Shown: positions 1 to 9,256 of the stretch, in pieces
Numbering within the stretch: the stretch's first letter is position 1
Layout: every line of letters begins with the position of its first letter
From: Chitinophaga sp. CF418
GTDB taxonomy: Bacteria; Bacteroidota; Bacteroidia; Chitinophagales; Chitinophagaceae
Length of the DNA stretch: 64,000 bases
NCBI RefSeq assembly: GCF_900142925.1
Contig: NZ_FRCN01000012.1
Coordinates: forward strand, 124,001 to 188,000
Direction of reading: 5' to 3'
Position numbers and translations under genes: made by a program
The notes under the pieces: generated by a model
What the model was told of the DNA's origin: nothing
Seen by the model: only the letters and a program-made list of their open reading frames with translations
Databases searched by the model: none

Positions 1-1320
1 GCCGACAAAATCGCCTGCTGAAACCCCGTAATGGTCAATCAGTACTGCCGCCGCTTTATCCGAATAGTCATCCAGTTCTTTGTAGCTAAGACTTCCCGAA
101 AGACTACGTACAGCGGTATGCTCCGGAAACTGTAAGGCAATGTCCTTACATGCCTCCACGATATGCAGGAACCTGCTTTCTACTTTGACGGAAGCCCTGC
201 ATACTTTCTCCGCAAATGAAGTACGTAAGAGATCCAGTTGGCTTCCTCCTGCCCCACGGTCATTTAAAAGGGCGATGTATAGCTCCTGCATCTGCCGGAT
301 ATCTTCTATCCTGAAATAATCCGGATGATAAAGGAATATCACCCTTATCCCCGCATCATCGTTGATAACCTGACACTTCAGCTTTCTGCCCTGCAGCCAT
401 TGCAATCCTTCTGCTGTAGTATTCAGCGATAAGTAGCTAAACTGATAGTCAAACACCTGCTCAGCCGCATGGTAGAACTGAAAAGCCTTCATGTTGTGAA
501 GGATATCCCCGGCTACCCCTAACCGGCTGTAAGTACAGGGCAGTACCTTACTCAATAATCCCACAGTACTTTCCAGTTCGTCAAATTCCCTTCCATGACA
601 TTCCACTCCGACGACATAGGACTCACTATCTGTCAGCAATTGCAACATATCGAGGAATCTGGCGAAAAAGATGCTTTCCTCATCGCCTATATGATCACTT
701 AGTTCAGCAGGTAATACAATAGTGTTTGTTGCAATATCCTGCTGATGACCGCTATTTTTTAATTCGTTATGCAAAATGGGCTGCGCGCCTTTATACTGTG
801 CATTCCAAAAAGCGGAGGCTTCGGTCAGGTCTTCACTATCCTGCAACTGATGTTGCCATTCCGCATATTGCAGGTAGCCAATTTCTTCTTCGGGTATAGT
901 GCCCTTTTCCAGCAGCTCAATGAGTTGCTGCTGTACAACATACAAGCTGCTGATGTCTGCCACCAGTGGATTTACAAGCATTCCCACATTTATTTCACTC
1001 TCCCCCTGCTGGAGAAAGACACGCACAACCGGGTCTCCTATACTAACCCGCTCCACTTCACCTGGCAGCGATTTTCCTCCGGAAAATGAGATGGTCACAT
1101 CCTGTCCTGCGGACTGTAACCATTCTCCCTGCTCACTTTCATAAACAGACAGTTTGAACGCTTCATAACAGTCCAGCAATTGAATAATAGAAAGCTCCAC
1201 ATCTTTCAGCGTAAAACGCCCCGGCAATGAGAAAACCAGTTTATTATAAAAAAGATCATTCTTTGAACGAAGCAGAGATTGTTGCTGGGAGGATAACCTG
1301 TATGCAAACGTGGTGTTCAT
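1..1320 (-). CDS. Nonribosomal peptide synthetase, partial (X-A..., cut by left window edge)
   Basis: The reading frame starts with ATG at 1320 and is open to base 1, giving 440 codons. The first ~380 residues are a condensation-fold domain. Its HHxxxDG site reads NPLVADI, so both histidines are lost and catalysis is unlikely; I call it X. An adenylation domain begins near residue 405 with a recognisable A1-region motif (SYKELDDYSDKAA), but the substrate-specifying part lies outside the window. The preceding gene encodes an oxygenase-aldolase fusion, and the NRPS before that ends in a C domain, so this subunit probably completes a C-X-A-PCP module. Its amino acid cannot be read here. The same X-A start is seen in two other NRPS proteins of the cluster. 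Confidence that this is an NRPS is high; the role of X is inferred. Confidence 0.93.
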   Translation of the reverse strand, partial: MNTTFAYRLSSQQQSLLRSKNDLFYNKLVFSLPGRFTLKDVELSIIQLLDCYEAFKLSVYESEQGEWLQSAGQDVTISFSGGKSLPGEVERVSIGDPVVRVFLQQGESEINVGMLVNPLVADISSLYVVQQQLIELLEKGTIPEEEIGYLQYAEWQHQLQDSEDLTEASAFWNAQYKGAQPILHNELKNSGHQQDIATNTIVLPAELSDHIGDEESIFFARFLDMLQLLTDSESYVVGVECHGREFDELESTVGLLSKVLPCTYSRLGVAGDILHNMKAFQFYHAAEQVFDYQFSYLSLNTTAEGLQWLQGRKLKCQVINDDAGIRVIFLYHPDYFRIEDIRQMQELYIALLNDRGAGGSQLDLLRTSFAEKVCRASVKVESRFLHIVEACKDIALQFPEHTAVRSLSGSLSYKELDDYSDKAAAVLIDHYGVSAGDFVG

Positions 1321-1335
1321 TGTATCTTCAGTTTA

Positions 1336-3153
1336 TTAAAGCGGTTTATATTGGATCAGGTCGGGGTAAAAACGTTCTGCCTTTCGCATATAAGCATCAA
1401 ATTCTATCTGCAGCCCCAGCGGATTAGCGATCCATTGCCTGGTAAGCCTGGCTACCTCCGGATCTACCAGTTTGACAGTGCCGGCATGCATAGCCATCAG
1501 GTTGGCCTCGCATGACTGTTCTGCTGCGATCATGAGGATGGCTGCTGTCTCTAGTTCCGCCGCCATGGTAAGGGTACCATGATTGCGCAGCAACAACGTA
1601 TGATTATTGCCAGCAGCGTCTACGAGTTTCCGTCCTTCTTCGAGAGACAACACCGGGCCGTTATATTCATCGTATAATGCATGGTCTTCAAAGAACATAC
1701 AGCTCGTCTGGTTCACAGGGTGTATATGCCTGCCGAGGGAGGCATACAAGGTGGCATGCGGCGAGTGCGTATGTACGATACAATGCGTATCTGGCCGTCC
1801 CTGGTGCAGGGCTGCATGGATACAGAAACCAGCCACATTCACCGGATAATCTCCTTCCAGTACATTCCCCTTTCCATCTACCGTGATCAGGTTATCGGGC
1901 GTAACCTCTTCAAAGAAAAGCCCGAACGGGTTCACCCAGAAAGCATTTTCCCGGCCCGGTACTTTCATGGAAATGTGTCCGCTGATGCCTTCATCCAGTT
2001 TCTCCATGGCCAGTATACGATACAGCACCGCCAGCCGGTAACGCAACCATGGGATCGTCTGCGGACGTTCCTTCTTACTGAAGAAAGCAGCGGTATTACG
2101 GCGGGTATTCCCCACCACATTCGCTGTACCTTCAATAGGATCAGACATTGCTACCAGCACCTTACGGTTACCGGTAAAAGGCTTTCTGCTATGCGCAAAA
2201 CGCATATTATCCAACAAGAGCACATCCCCACTTTCCCAGGGGAATACAATGGCCGCCTGTTCATATGCAGCCATAATGCTGTCAAAATCATTCCCCGTCA
2301 GGGCGGTGCCATCTCCAAGAAAGCTGTTCCTGGGCACATTCTCTTCACCTAATAAGCTTACCAGGGAAGAACGTGTGTCCTCATCGAGGTTCATCAGGTT
2401 GAACAGGTGCGCCTGGTTAAACCAGACCTTTTCTCCCGTTACCGGGTGTACGGCTATTGCCTGTGCGGTATAACTGGTTTGTAATACATCACTGTCTTTC
2501 CAATGGAAGCTCATGCCTCTCTTTTCACAGTATTGTTTTACTTCCTCCCTGTCTTCGGTGCCAAATACCTTCTGCCAGCTCAGGTCTATATCTTTATGAA
2601 AAGTGCGTACATAACGCACACCGGAACGTTCGAACCTTTCTCTTACAGGCGCAGGCATCAGCTTGTACACCAGGGCAGCATCGGCAATAGGCGTCTCTCC
2701 GCCTGTAGCCGCATTTTCCTTACAGTAAAACCATATCTTCCCCGGCCAGGTACTTGTATAAGAATGCTCATTATGGAAGGGAATAGATCTCTCCCTGGGA
2801 TATTCCGTAGATGTATACACTTTATCTCCCACCTTGGTACGGGGAGTGGAAGGCTCCGCATAGTCCAGCATACGGGTGGCGTATAACTGGCAGATCTGCT
2901 GGAAATCATCTTCATTACCAATGGTAAATCCCCGGAAAAGAATGGCGCCATATTCCTTATATAGCTTATCCAGCTGCGCCTTATTAGCCTGCAACCATTC
3001 TTTCAGTTGCAAGCCCTCATTACCGGCGTTTAGCATCACATACGGGGTGCCGCGTTCATTACCGCGTACAATCTCCTGGCGAACCGGCCTTTCCTGCTGA
3101 ACAGGACGGGCTACCGCACGCTTCAATGACTGTAAAATATCAGGGCTCTTCAT
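1336..3153 (-). CDS. SyrP/TauD-like Fe(II)/2-oxoglutarate oxygenase fused to class II aldolase/adducin domain
   Basis: A 605-residue, two-domain protein. Residues ~30-345 are TauD/TfdA-like of the SyrP type, a family known to beta-hydroxylate carrier-bound amino acids. The metal facial triad is visible as H127-x-E129 in FHNEHSYT and H321 in NMRFAHSRKPFTGNR, with R330 as probable 2-oxoglutarate ligand. Residues ~375-600 match class II aldolase/adducin proteins: GISGHISMK (~389-397), HTH at 461-463 and LLRNHGTLT with H525, giving the three zinc-type histidines. The gene lies 2 bases after the stop of the upstream NRPS and 15 bases before the next NRPS start, so it is co-transcribed. The oxygenase half probably hydroxylates an amino acid tethered to a neighbouring carrier protein. 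The aldolase half could act on a hydroxylated intermediate, or could be structural; nothing in the sequence decides this. Confidence 0.92.
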   Translation of the reverse strand: MKSPDILQSLKRAVARPVQQERPVRQEIVRGNERGTPYVMLNAGNEGLQLKEWLQANKAQLDKLYKEYGAILFRGFTIGNEDDFQQICQLYATRMLDYAEPSTPRTKVGDKVYTSTEYPRERSIPFHNEHSYTSTWPGKIWFYCKENAATGGETPIADAALVYKLMPAPVRERFERSGVRYVRTFHKDIDLSWQKVFGTEDREEVKQYCEKRGMSFHWKDSDVLQTSYTAQAIAVHPVTGEKVWFNQAHLFNLMNLDEDTRSSLVSLLGEENVPRNSFLGDGTALTGNDFDSIMAAYEQAAIVFPWESGDVLLLDNMRFAHSRKPFTGNRKVLVAMSDPIEGTANVVGNTRRNTAAFFSKKERPQTIPWLRYRLAVLYRILAMEKLDEGISGHISMKVPGRENAFWVNPFGLFFEEVTPDNLITVDGKGNVLEGDYPVNVAGFCIHAALHQGRPDTHCIVHTHSPHATLYASLGRHIHPVNQTSCMFFEDHALYDEYNGPVLSLEEGRKLVDAAGNNHTLLLRNHGTLTMAAELETAAILMIAAEQSCEANLMAMHAGTVKLVDPEVARLTRQWIANPLGLQIEFDAYMRKAERFYPDLIQYKPL

Positions 3154-3155
3154 AA

Positions 3156-6100
3156 TTACTTTTTCATGCTTTTTAATAATTCGTGCGACTTCGATTTAAG
3201 CTTCACCGCTGTATCGTCCCAGTGATGGGTAAGCAGCGTTTCTATCTGCGCCTCTTCCTGTTCACAGAGTCGTTCCAGCAGCTGTTCCCATTGCTTTACA
3301 AAGGAGATAATCACGGCTTTGGTATACTTCCCTGCTTTATATTCCACATTGAGCGACAAGGTATTCCTGTATGGCTGTACAGTAAAACTGAGGTCAAACT
3401 TGCTGCCTTCCATCACCACCTCTATCTCTTCTGCTTCAATACTGTTCTGCTTACGCTCCTTTGTACCGAAGTCATTATATACAAAGCGGGTATTGATGTA
3501 CTCGGATAGCTGTATACCACTTTCCTTTTTTACCAGCGCAGACAGTTCATCGAAGGAGATCTCCATATGATGCATATCCTGTCTTATACCTGTCGCGAAG
3601 TCCTGCAAGGCTTTCCTGATACCCGACTGCCTGTCGACGTTTACCACCACCGGCAGCATATTCACGAAGAATCCCACCACAGGTTCCATGCTGATATTGG
3701 TTCTTCCGGAAACAGAGCTACCTATTACAAAATGATTGCTGCCCGACAGTCTTGCCTGTAACAAGGAAAAACTAAATAACAGTAGCTGAAAATCTGTAAC
3801 CTGCCATTTTCTCGCCAGCTGTAACACTTTCTCCACAAGCTGTTCCGGCAGAATATGGTGCATGGTAATGCCCTCTATCTCATCATCAGAGGTCTTATAA
3901 GGGAATACAGCATGTTCTATACCTGAAGAGATCTTCTTCAGCCAGTAGGCCGCCGCGCTTTCCATTGCAGCCTGCGACTGACCGGACATCCATTGTGCGA
4001 TATCTACATAGCGTAATGGCATTGGCGCCAGCGAAGCGGCCGTTCCTGCCAGTTTAGCCTCATAAATGTTCAACAGGTCTGACAGCAATACACCTATAGA
4101 CCAGCCGTCAGCGATGATGTGATGCAGGTTGATGACCATATAGAAATGCTGACTGTCTTTTTCCATGATCAGCACCCGGAACAATGGCGCCTGATCCGTT
4201 TTGAAAGGCGTATTACTGAACACTTTTGCCAGATCCATAATCTCTTCAACAGACCTCTCTCCGCTAAGGAACGTGAGGTATACTGAAGGTTCAGGCAGTT
4301 CTGCTAACTTCACTACCGGACCGTTCTCCTGTAATACAAAAGCCGCCCTTAACTGGTCATGCCGCTGTACAAGGGTTTCAAATGCAGCTTCCAGTATATC
4401 TCTTTTCAAAGACGTTGATACTTTGAAAGCGGTGGTCATATTGTAGGAGATATTATCCGGCTCCCGCTGCTGCAGGAACCATAACCTACGCTGCAAAGGC
4501 GATACGCTATAGAAAGCCTGTTCTCCTGCATGCGGAATGATGTACGTAGCCCTGTGCTGCTGTGAAGCAACATACATAGCCAAATCATACAGACGGGGAT
4601 GCCTGAACACATCAAATAAGCTGATGGGTATATTGAACTGCTCCCTTATCCTGCTCACCAGCTTAATAGCCAGCAGGCTTTGTCCGCCGGACAGGAAGAA
4701 ATCGTCTTCCGGTGATACTGCTTTTAGTTTCAGCACCTCTTTGAATATATCCGCCACTCTCTCCTCCACATCTGCCGGTACCTGTACGATTGCCGGCGCT
4801 GCATGGCTCACAGGTCCTGTACCTGCGCCAATTGGAGGCGTCAGGGCCTGCAGGTCCGCAATAGTCAAATCCTGCAACACAGGAGAAGACTGCAATAAGG
4901 CACAGAAAGCATTATACAGGTGTACAGCCAATGCCGCATCCACCAGGTGAGTAGCATGAATAAAGGAAAGTGTGAACGTATTATCCACCTCTGTTATTTC
5001 AATGCTCAGGTCAAAACGTGCGCCTGATTCAGCCGCAGGGTCCAGCCCTTCCCGGGCGGATGTTCCTTCTGCAGCTACCACATAGTTAAAGAGGATATTG
5101 ATTAAAGGGTGTTTACTACCATATCTTGACAGCTGTTTATCACGCAATATATGCGCCGGCGGATACCAGGAATGTTCCATTACCTGTGCCAGGCCTATAC
5201 CTGTCGCATGTACATATTCGCCGAATGAGGCTGCCGGGTCCATCTTTGCATAAAAGGGCAGTGTGCTTACCATAAAACCGGTCACGTCCTGCATTTCATC
5301 CGTCATCCTGTTGGAGAACGGCAGTCCGCAAAGCAGGCGGTTATCTGCTGTATAGCCAGACAATGTGATATGAAAAGCAGAGAAGATCAGCGTGAAATCC
5401 GTCACCCCCAGTTTTGCAGACAAAGACCTGATCCGCTGTACAACGCCAGGTGGCAATACCGGGCGAAATACCGTTCCTTCAAAAGGAGAACCATCATGGG
5501 CTTTCGCTGCAGGCAGGGATGGCATTGGAGGTATAACCTCCAGGTACTTACTCCACCATGTTTTGTCTTTCTGATACAGTTCACCTTTCAGATAAGTATT
5601 ATGATACCACATGGCCACATCATGATACTGCAGCACCGGAGCCTGCACCGGCTCCTGTCTATACAGCCGCATCAGGTCTGCTACGAATATGGTATTTGAT
5701 AACTCGTCAGTGATGAGATGGTGCGCATCCAGCAGGAGATAAAACGCATTATTGTGCTGTAAGAGGTACAACCTGAACAATGGCGCCTCGCTGATGTCTA
5801 TCACCACTCTTTGTTCATTGAATGCCTGTACGGGAGACAGGCGGGGCAATGCAATGGCCCTGATACTGCCTGAGCGTATAAAGGCATCATATACTTCCTC
5901 CACCGATAGTATCTGCTGCAATACCTGCTCGTCCTTTTCAATGAACCTGGTACGAAGCACGGAATACCTTGCCAGCAACTGCGCTATTGCCAGCAGTAAG
6001 CGCTGCTCTTCCGGTTTCTGCCCCAGTTTTATCAGGGCAGGTACATAATAGCTGAAGCCAATATCCGGCAGACTGTCCAATACATAGACACTTTCCTGTG

Positions 6101-9100
6101 AAGGCATCAGGGGCAGTGTGTCCGGAGCCGCAGCACTTGTGATGGCGGCTGCCTTCAAAGGGCTCGCAGCTTTAATATAAGCCGACAGCTTATCCAACGT
6201 AGCATGTTGCAGAATATCCGGCAGGGAGATCTGTATGCCGAAGTTCCGCTTAATGGCAGACATCATCCTGACTGCTGTCAGACTATGTGCGCCATTGGCG
6301 AAAAAGTCCTTTTCAGGGTCTACCTCATGACCAATCACCTGCGCCCATACCTGCAACAGTTTTGTAGCTGTCTCGTCGTACCCTGATCTCCTGCTCACTG
6401 GTTCGTGTTCCTCCTGTTCCTTCAGCAAAGCAGTCAATTGCTTACGATTGATCTTTCCGCTGTTCAGGCGGGGTATCTCGTCTATGCGTTTGAAACCTGA
6501 GGGGATCATATAAACCGGCAGCTGCTTCGTCATTGTTGCCCTGATAACAGCAGCAGGTACTTCTTCTCCCGTATAGAATGCATACAGGAAGGATGCGCCA
6601 TCTTCCCTTTTCATCAACAATACCACGCCTTCCCTGATGCCCTCCACCAACAGCAGTTTAGCTTCTATATCACCGGGTTCTATACGTTGTCCGTTCAGTT
6701 TTACCTGCTGGTCTATCCTGCCGAGGTACACGAGCTCACCATCATCATTCCACATGGCCAGGTCGCCTGTTTTATACATGCGGGCATTTTCTACAAATGG
6801 ATCTGCCACGAATTTTTCCGCAGTTAGTTGTTCCCTGCCGATATATCCCCTGGCTACCCCTGTCCCGGCAATACACAGCTCCCCACTTATCCATGGCGGC
6901 AATAAAGCCTGGTGCTCATCAAGAATATAAGCCCTTGTATTCAGCAGCGGTTTCCCTATGGGTACATACCTGTATGCTTCCTTCCAGGGAGAACAGGTAA
7001 AGCCTGTACAGTCAACCGTGGCTTCTGTAGGCCCATACAGGTTTACCAGGATGGTGCCTGTATGCTTATAGATATGCTCATTGAATTGTTGCATAGCTGC
7101 GTACAACAGCGCTTCTCCGCTGGCAAATACGAGGCGCAGCTTAGCACAGTCGTCCACCAGCTTTTCGTGGATAACCGTCTCCATAAACAGGGCCAGCATG
7201 GAAGGCACGAAGTGTGTCACCGTTACATGATGGTCTTTGATAGTACGCACGATCTCATAGGGTTCGATTTCCTTACCTGGCGCCAGAAAGAAGGTGGTAC
7301 AACCAGAGAATAACCAGTGAAACAATTCCCATACAGACACATCGAAACCAATACTTGTCTTCTGAAGGATGCAGTCATCTTTCGACAAAGGAAAGTCCTG
7401 CTGCATCCAGTACATCCTGTTCACTACAGCACTATGTTCTACGACCACCCCCTTAGGCATGCCGGTAGAACCGGAGGTATAGATAATATAAACGGGATCG
7501 GTTACCAGCGGCATGATTACCGGACTGTAGTCCGTCACCGGCGCCTGTATCACCGTTTCCATATCAATGTAGGGAACGGTTGTTGTTATCAGCGGATCGC
7601 CCCAACCCAACACGATCTTTACATGGGCATCCTGTAGTACAAAACCTATACGGTCTTCCGGCATTCTCAGATCAATAGGTACATAAGTACCTGCCCGCTT
7701 CAATATAGACATGATGGCTACTTCCAGCCATACAGAACGCTTACAGCATATCGCTACCGTATCACCTCTTCCTACGCCTGCCTGAGCCAGGGCATGCTGT
7801 ACTGCATTACTATAAGCCTCCAGGTCATCAATGGACAGGCGATGCTCTTCATCCTCAATCCTCACCGGGGAATGCTTCTCCAGCAGTTCATAGTAGAATG
7901 ACAACAATGTCTTATCTGCCGGGAAATATCCGTCAGTATTATTGAAACTATGGATCAGGTCATTGGTACCTTTATCTCCCCATATTTTTATGTCAGATAG
8001 CTTTTTACCCTTATTGATACCCTGCGCCATCTGTTCACCTATAACAAGCAGGTGATCCAGCACTTGTTGGATAAGGGCCTGCGGATATCTATCCACGTTG
8101 AAAGAGATACGCCACAAGAGTTGTTTACCGGCAGAGATATGCACCGACAAAGGATAGTTGGTACGGTCAAATACCTCCGATCCGAAAATCTTTCCCTCTG
8201 CCAGTCCGGTTTCATCATATGGATAGTCTTCTACGGCCACCACATGATCAAACAATTCTACATCCACACCGGCCTTACGCCTGATGTCGGGAACAGAGCA
8301 ATACTGGTATGGCAGACTGCTGATAAAACGGCTGGAAATGCTGCTGAAATAGTCGTCTATACCCGTATCATCATCTGTATTGAAAGCAAATGGTACCGTG
8401 TTGATACACATGCCCACGATATCGCTGGCATTCCTAATGTCTATCTCCCTGCCTGAAACAGTAAGACCGGCAATCACCTTTTTCTGCCGGCAATAGCGCG
8501 ACAAGAGTATGCCCCAGATGCCGTACAGGATGGAATTAATGCTCACCTGTAATGTTGCTGCCGCCTGCTTCAGCTGAGCGCTCAACGCTTCGCTGAATGT
8601 TGTCTGCAGCGATACCTGCTCCATGTTAAGAGAAGGCTGCATGAAGGATTCTGTCAATGTGCCGGGCAGAAAATCCGATTCTATATTAAGGTGGTCCAGC
8701 CAGTATTGTGTTACCTTATCCTGTTGTTGCCTGGACAGATAATCTGTCACCCCTGTAAATGATACCGGGTCTTTTACTATCGTCTTTCCCTGGTACAGGG
8801 CAATCAGTTCGTTCATCACGATAGCAAAGCTCCAGCCATCCAGTATAATATGGTGGAAAGAGATCACCAGGCGGGAGCTGTCTCCTATATGTAATATGGC
8901 GGCTCTGAACAAGGTATCTGCCAGTATATCAAAAGCGCGTTCCCTGTCAGCCTGCAGGAAAGCCCTTACCTGCTCTTCCTGTTCCAGCGATTGACATGTC
9001 AGTTCCGGCCTTACTTCATCCATGATCACCTGTACAGGCCTTACCCCTTTGTCGGCTACAAAACGTAGCCGTAGGGCATCATGACGCTGTATTACGGTTG

Positions 9101-9254
9101 CCAGGCTATTGCGGAAACGTTCTACATCCATGCTGCCCGGCATCGTAAAGCTGTATTGTTCAAAATAAGCCTGCCTGTCTGTATTAGCAAGGGCATGAAA
9201 TAATAATCCCTCCTGCAGGGGAGTCAATATCTGTATACTTTTTAAATTGCCCAT
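3156..9254 (-). CDS. NRPS, C-A(Ser)-PCP-C-PCP-C
   Basis: A 2032-residue synthetase. C1 (~1-430) opens with LTPLQEGLLFHAL, the form usual for domains that accept a D-residue after an epimerase, and has HHIILDG at 134-140. The A domain (~450-940) shows YTSGSTGMPKG and FDVSVWELF; aligned by eye to GrsA its ten-residue code reads DVWHFSLVDK, a serine-type code. PCP1 carries GAHSL. C2 (~1035-1455) has HHLITDE. It is followed straight away by PCP2 (DDFFLSGGQSL) with no A domain between them. C3 (~1565-2000) has HHIIADGWS and ends the protein. PCP2 must be loaded in trans or serve as a relay. C3 probably passes the chain to the X-A protein two genes downstream. The start lies 2 bases from the upstream NRPS stop, indicating translational coupling. 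Confidence 0.95.
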   Translation of the reverse strand: MGNLKSIQILTPLQEGLLFHALANTDRQAYFEQYSFTMPGSMDVERFRNSLATVIQRHDALRLRFVADKGVRPVQVIMDEVRPELTCQSLEQEEQVRAFLQADRERAFDILADTLFRAAILHIGDSSRLVISFHHIILDGWSFAIVMNELIALYQGKTIVKDPVSFTGVTDYLSRQQQDKVTQYWLDHLNIESDFLPGTLTESFMQPSLNMEQVSLQTTFSEALSAQLKQAAATLQVSINSILYGIWGILLSRYCRQKKVIAGLTVSGREIDIRNASDIVGMCINTVPFAFNTDDDTGIDDYFSSISSRFISSLPYQYCSVPDIRRKAGVDVELFDHVVAVEDYPYDETGLAEGKIFGSEVFDRTNYPLSVHISAGKQLLWRISFNVDRYPQALIQQVLDHLLVIGEQMAQGINKGKKLSDIKIWGDKGTNDLIHSFNNTDGYFPADKTLLSFYYELLEKHSPVRIEDEEHRLSIDDLEAYSNAVQHALAQAGVGRGDTVAICCKRSVWLEVAIMSILKRAGTYVPIDLRMPEDRIGFVLQDAHVKIVLGWGDPLITTTVPYIDMETVIQAPVTDYSPVIMPLVTDPVYIIYTSGSTGMPKGVVVEHSAVVNRMYWMQQDFPLSKDDCILQKTSIGFDVSVWELFHWLFSGCTTFFLAPGKEIEPYEIVRTIKDHHVTVTHFVPSMLALFMETVIHEKLVDDCAKLRLVFASGEALLYAAMQQFNEHIYKHTGTILVNLYGPTEATVDCTGFTCSPWKEAYRYVPIGKPLLNTRAYILDEHQALLPPWISGELCIAGTGVARGYIGREQLTAEKFVADPFVENARMYKTGDLAMWNDDGELVYLGRIDQQVKLNGQRIEPGDIEAKLLLVEGIREGVVLLMKREDGASFLYAFYTGEEVPAAVIRATMTKQLPVYMIPSGFKRIDEIPRLNSGKINRKQLTALLKEQEEHEPVSRRSGYDETATKLLQVWAQVIGHEVDPEKDFFANGAHSLTAVRMMSAIKRNFGIQISLPDILQHATLDKLSAYIKAASPLKAAAITSAAAPDTLPLMPSQESVYVLDSLPDIGFSYYVPALIKLGQKPEEQRLLLAIAQLLARYSVLRTRFIEKDEQVLQQILSVEEVYDAFIRSGSIRAIALPRLSPVQAFNEQRVVIDISEAPLFRLYLLQHNNAFYLLLDAHHLITDELSNTIFVADLMRLYRQEPVQAPVLQYHDVAMWYHNTYLKGELYQKDKTWWSKYLEVIPPMPSLPAAKAHDGSPFEGTVFRPVLPPGVVQRIRSLSAKLGVTDFTLIFSAFHITLSGYTADNRLLCGLPFSNRMTDEMQDVTGFMVSTLPFYAKMDPAASFGEYVHATGIGLAQVMEHSWYPPAHILRDKQLSRYGSKHPLINILFNYVVAAEGTSAREGLDPAAESGARFDLSIEITEVDNTFTLSFIHATHLVDAALAVHLYNAFCALLQSSPVLQDLTIADLQALTPPIGAGTGPVSHAAPAIVQVPADVEERVADIFKEVLKLKAVSPEDDFFLSGGQSLLAIKLVSRIREQFNIPISLFDVFRHPRLYDLAMYVASQQHRATYIIPHAGEQAFYSVSPLQRRLWFLQQREPDNISYNMTTAFKVSTSLKRDILEAAFETLVQRHDQLRAAFVLQENGPVVKLAELPEPSVYLTFLSGERSVEEIMDLAKVFSNTPFKTDQAPLFRVLIMEKDSQHFYMVINLHHIIADGWSIGVLLSDLLNIYEAKLAGTAASLAPMPLRYVDIAQWMSGQSQAAMESAAAYWLKKISSGIEHAVFPYKTSDDEIEGITMHHILPEQLVEKVLQLARKWQVTDFQLLLFSFSLLQARLSGSNHFVIGSSVSGRTNISMEPVVGFFVNMLPVVVNVDRQSGIRKALQDFATGIRQDMHHMEISFDELSALVKKESGIQLSEYINTRFVYNDFGTKERKQNSIEAEEIEVVMEGSKFDLSFTVQPYRNTLSLNVEYKAGKYTKAVIISFVKQWEQLLERLCEQEEAQIETLLTHHWDDTAVKLKSKSHELLKSMKK

Positions 9255-9256
9255 AT

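Noticed and set aside
1681..2352. 223-codon plus-strand frame opposite the oxygenase-aldolase gene
   Set aside because: Antisense to a gene with intact catalytic motifs and no family match of its own.
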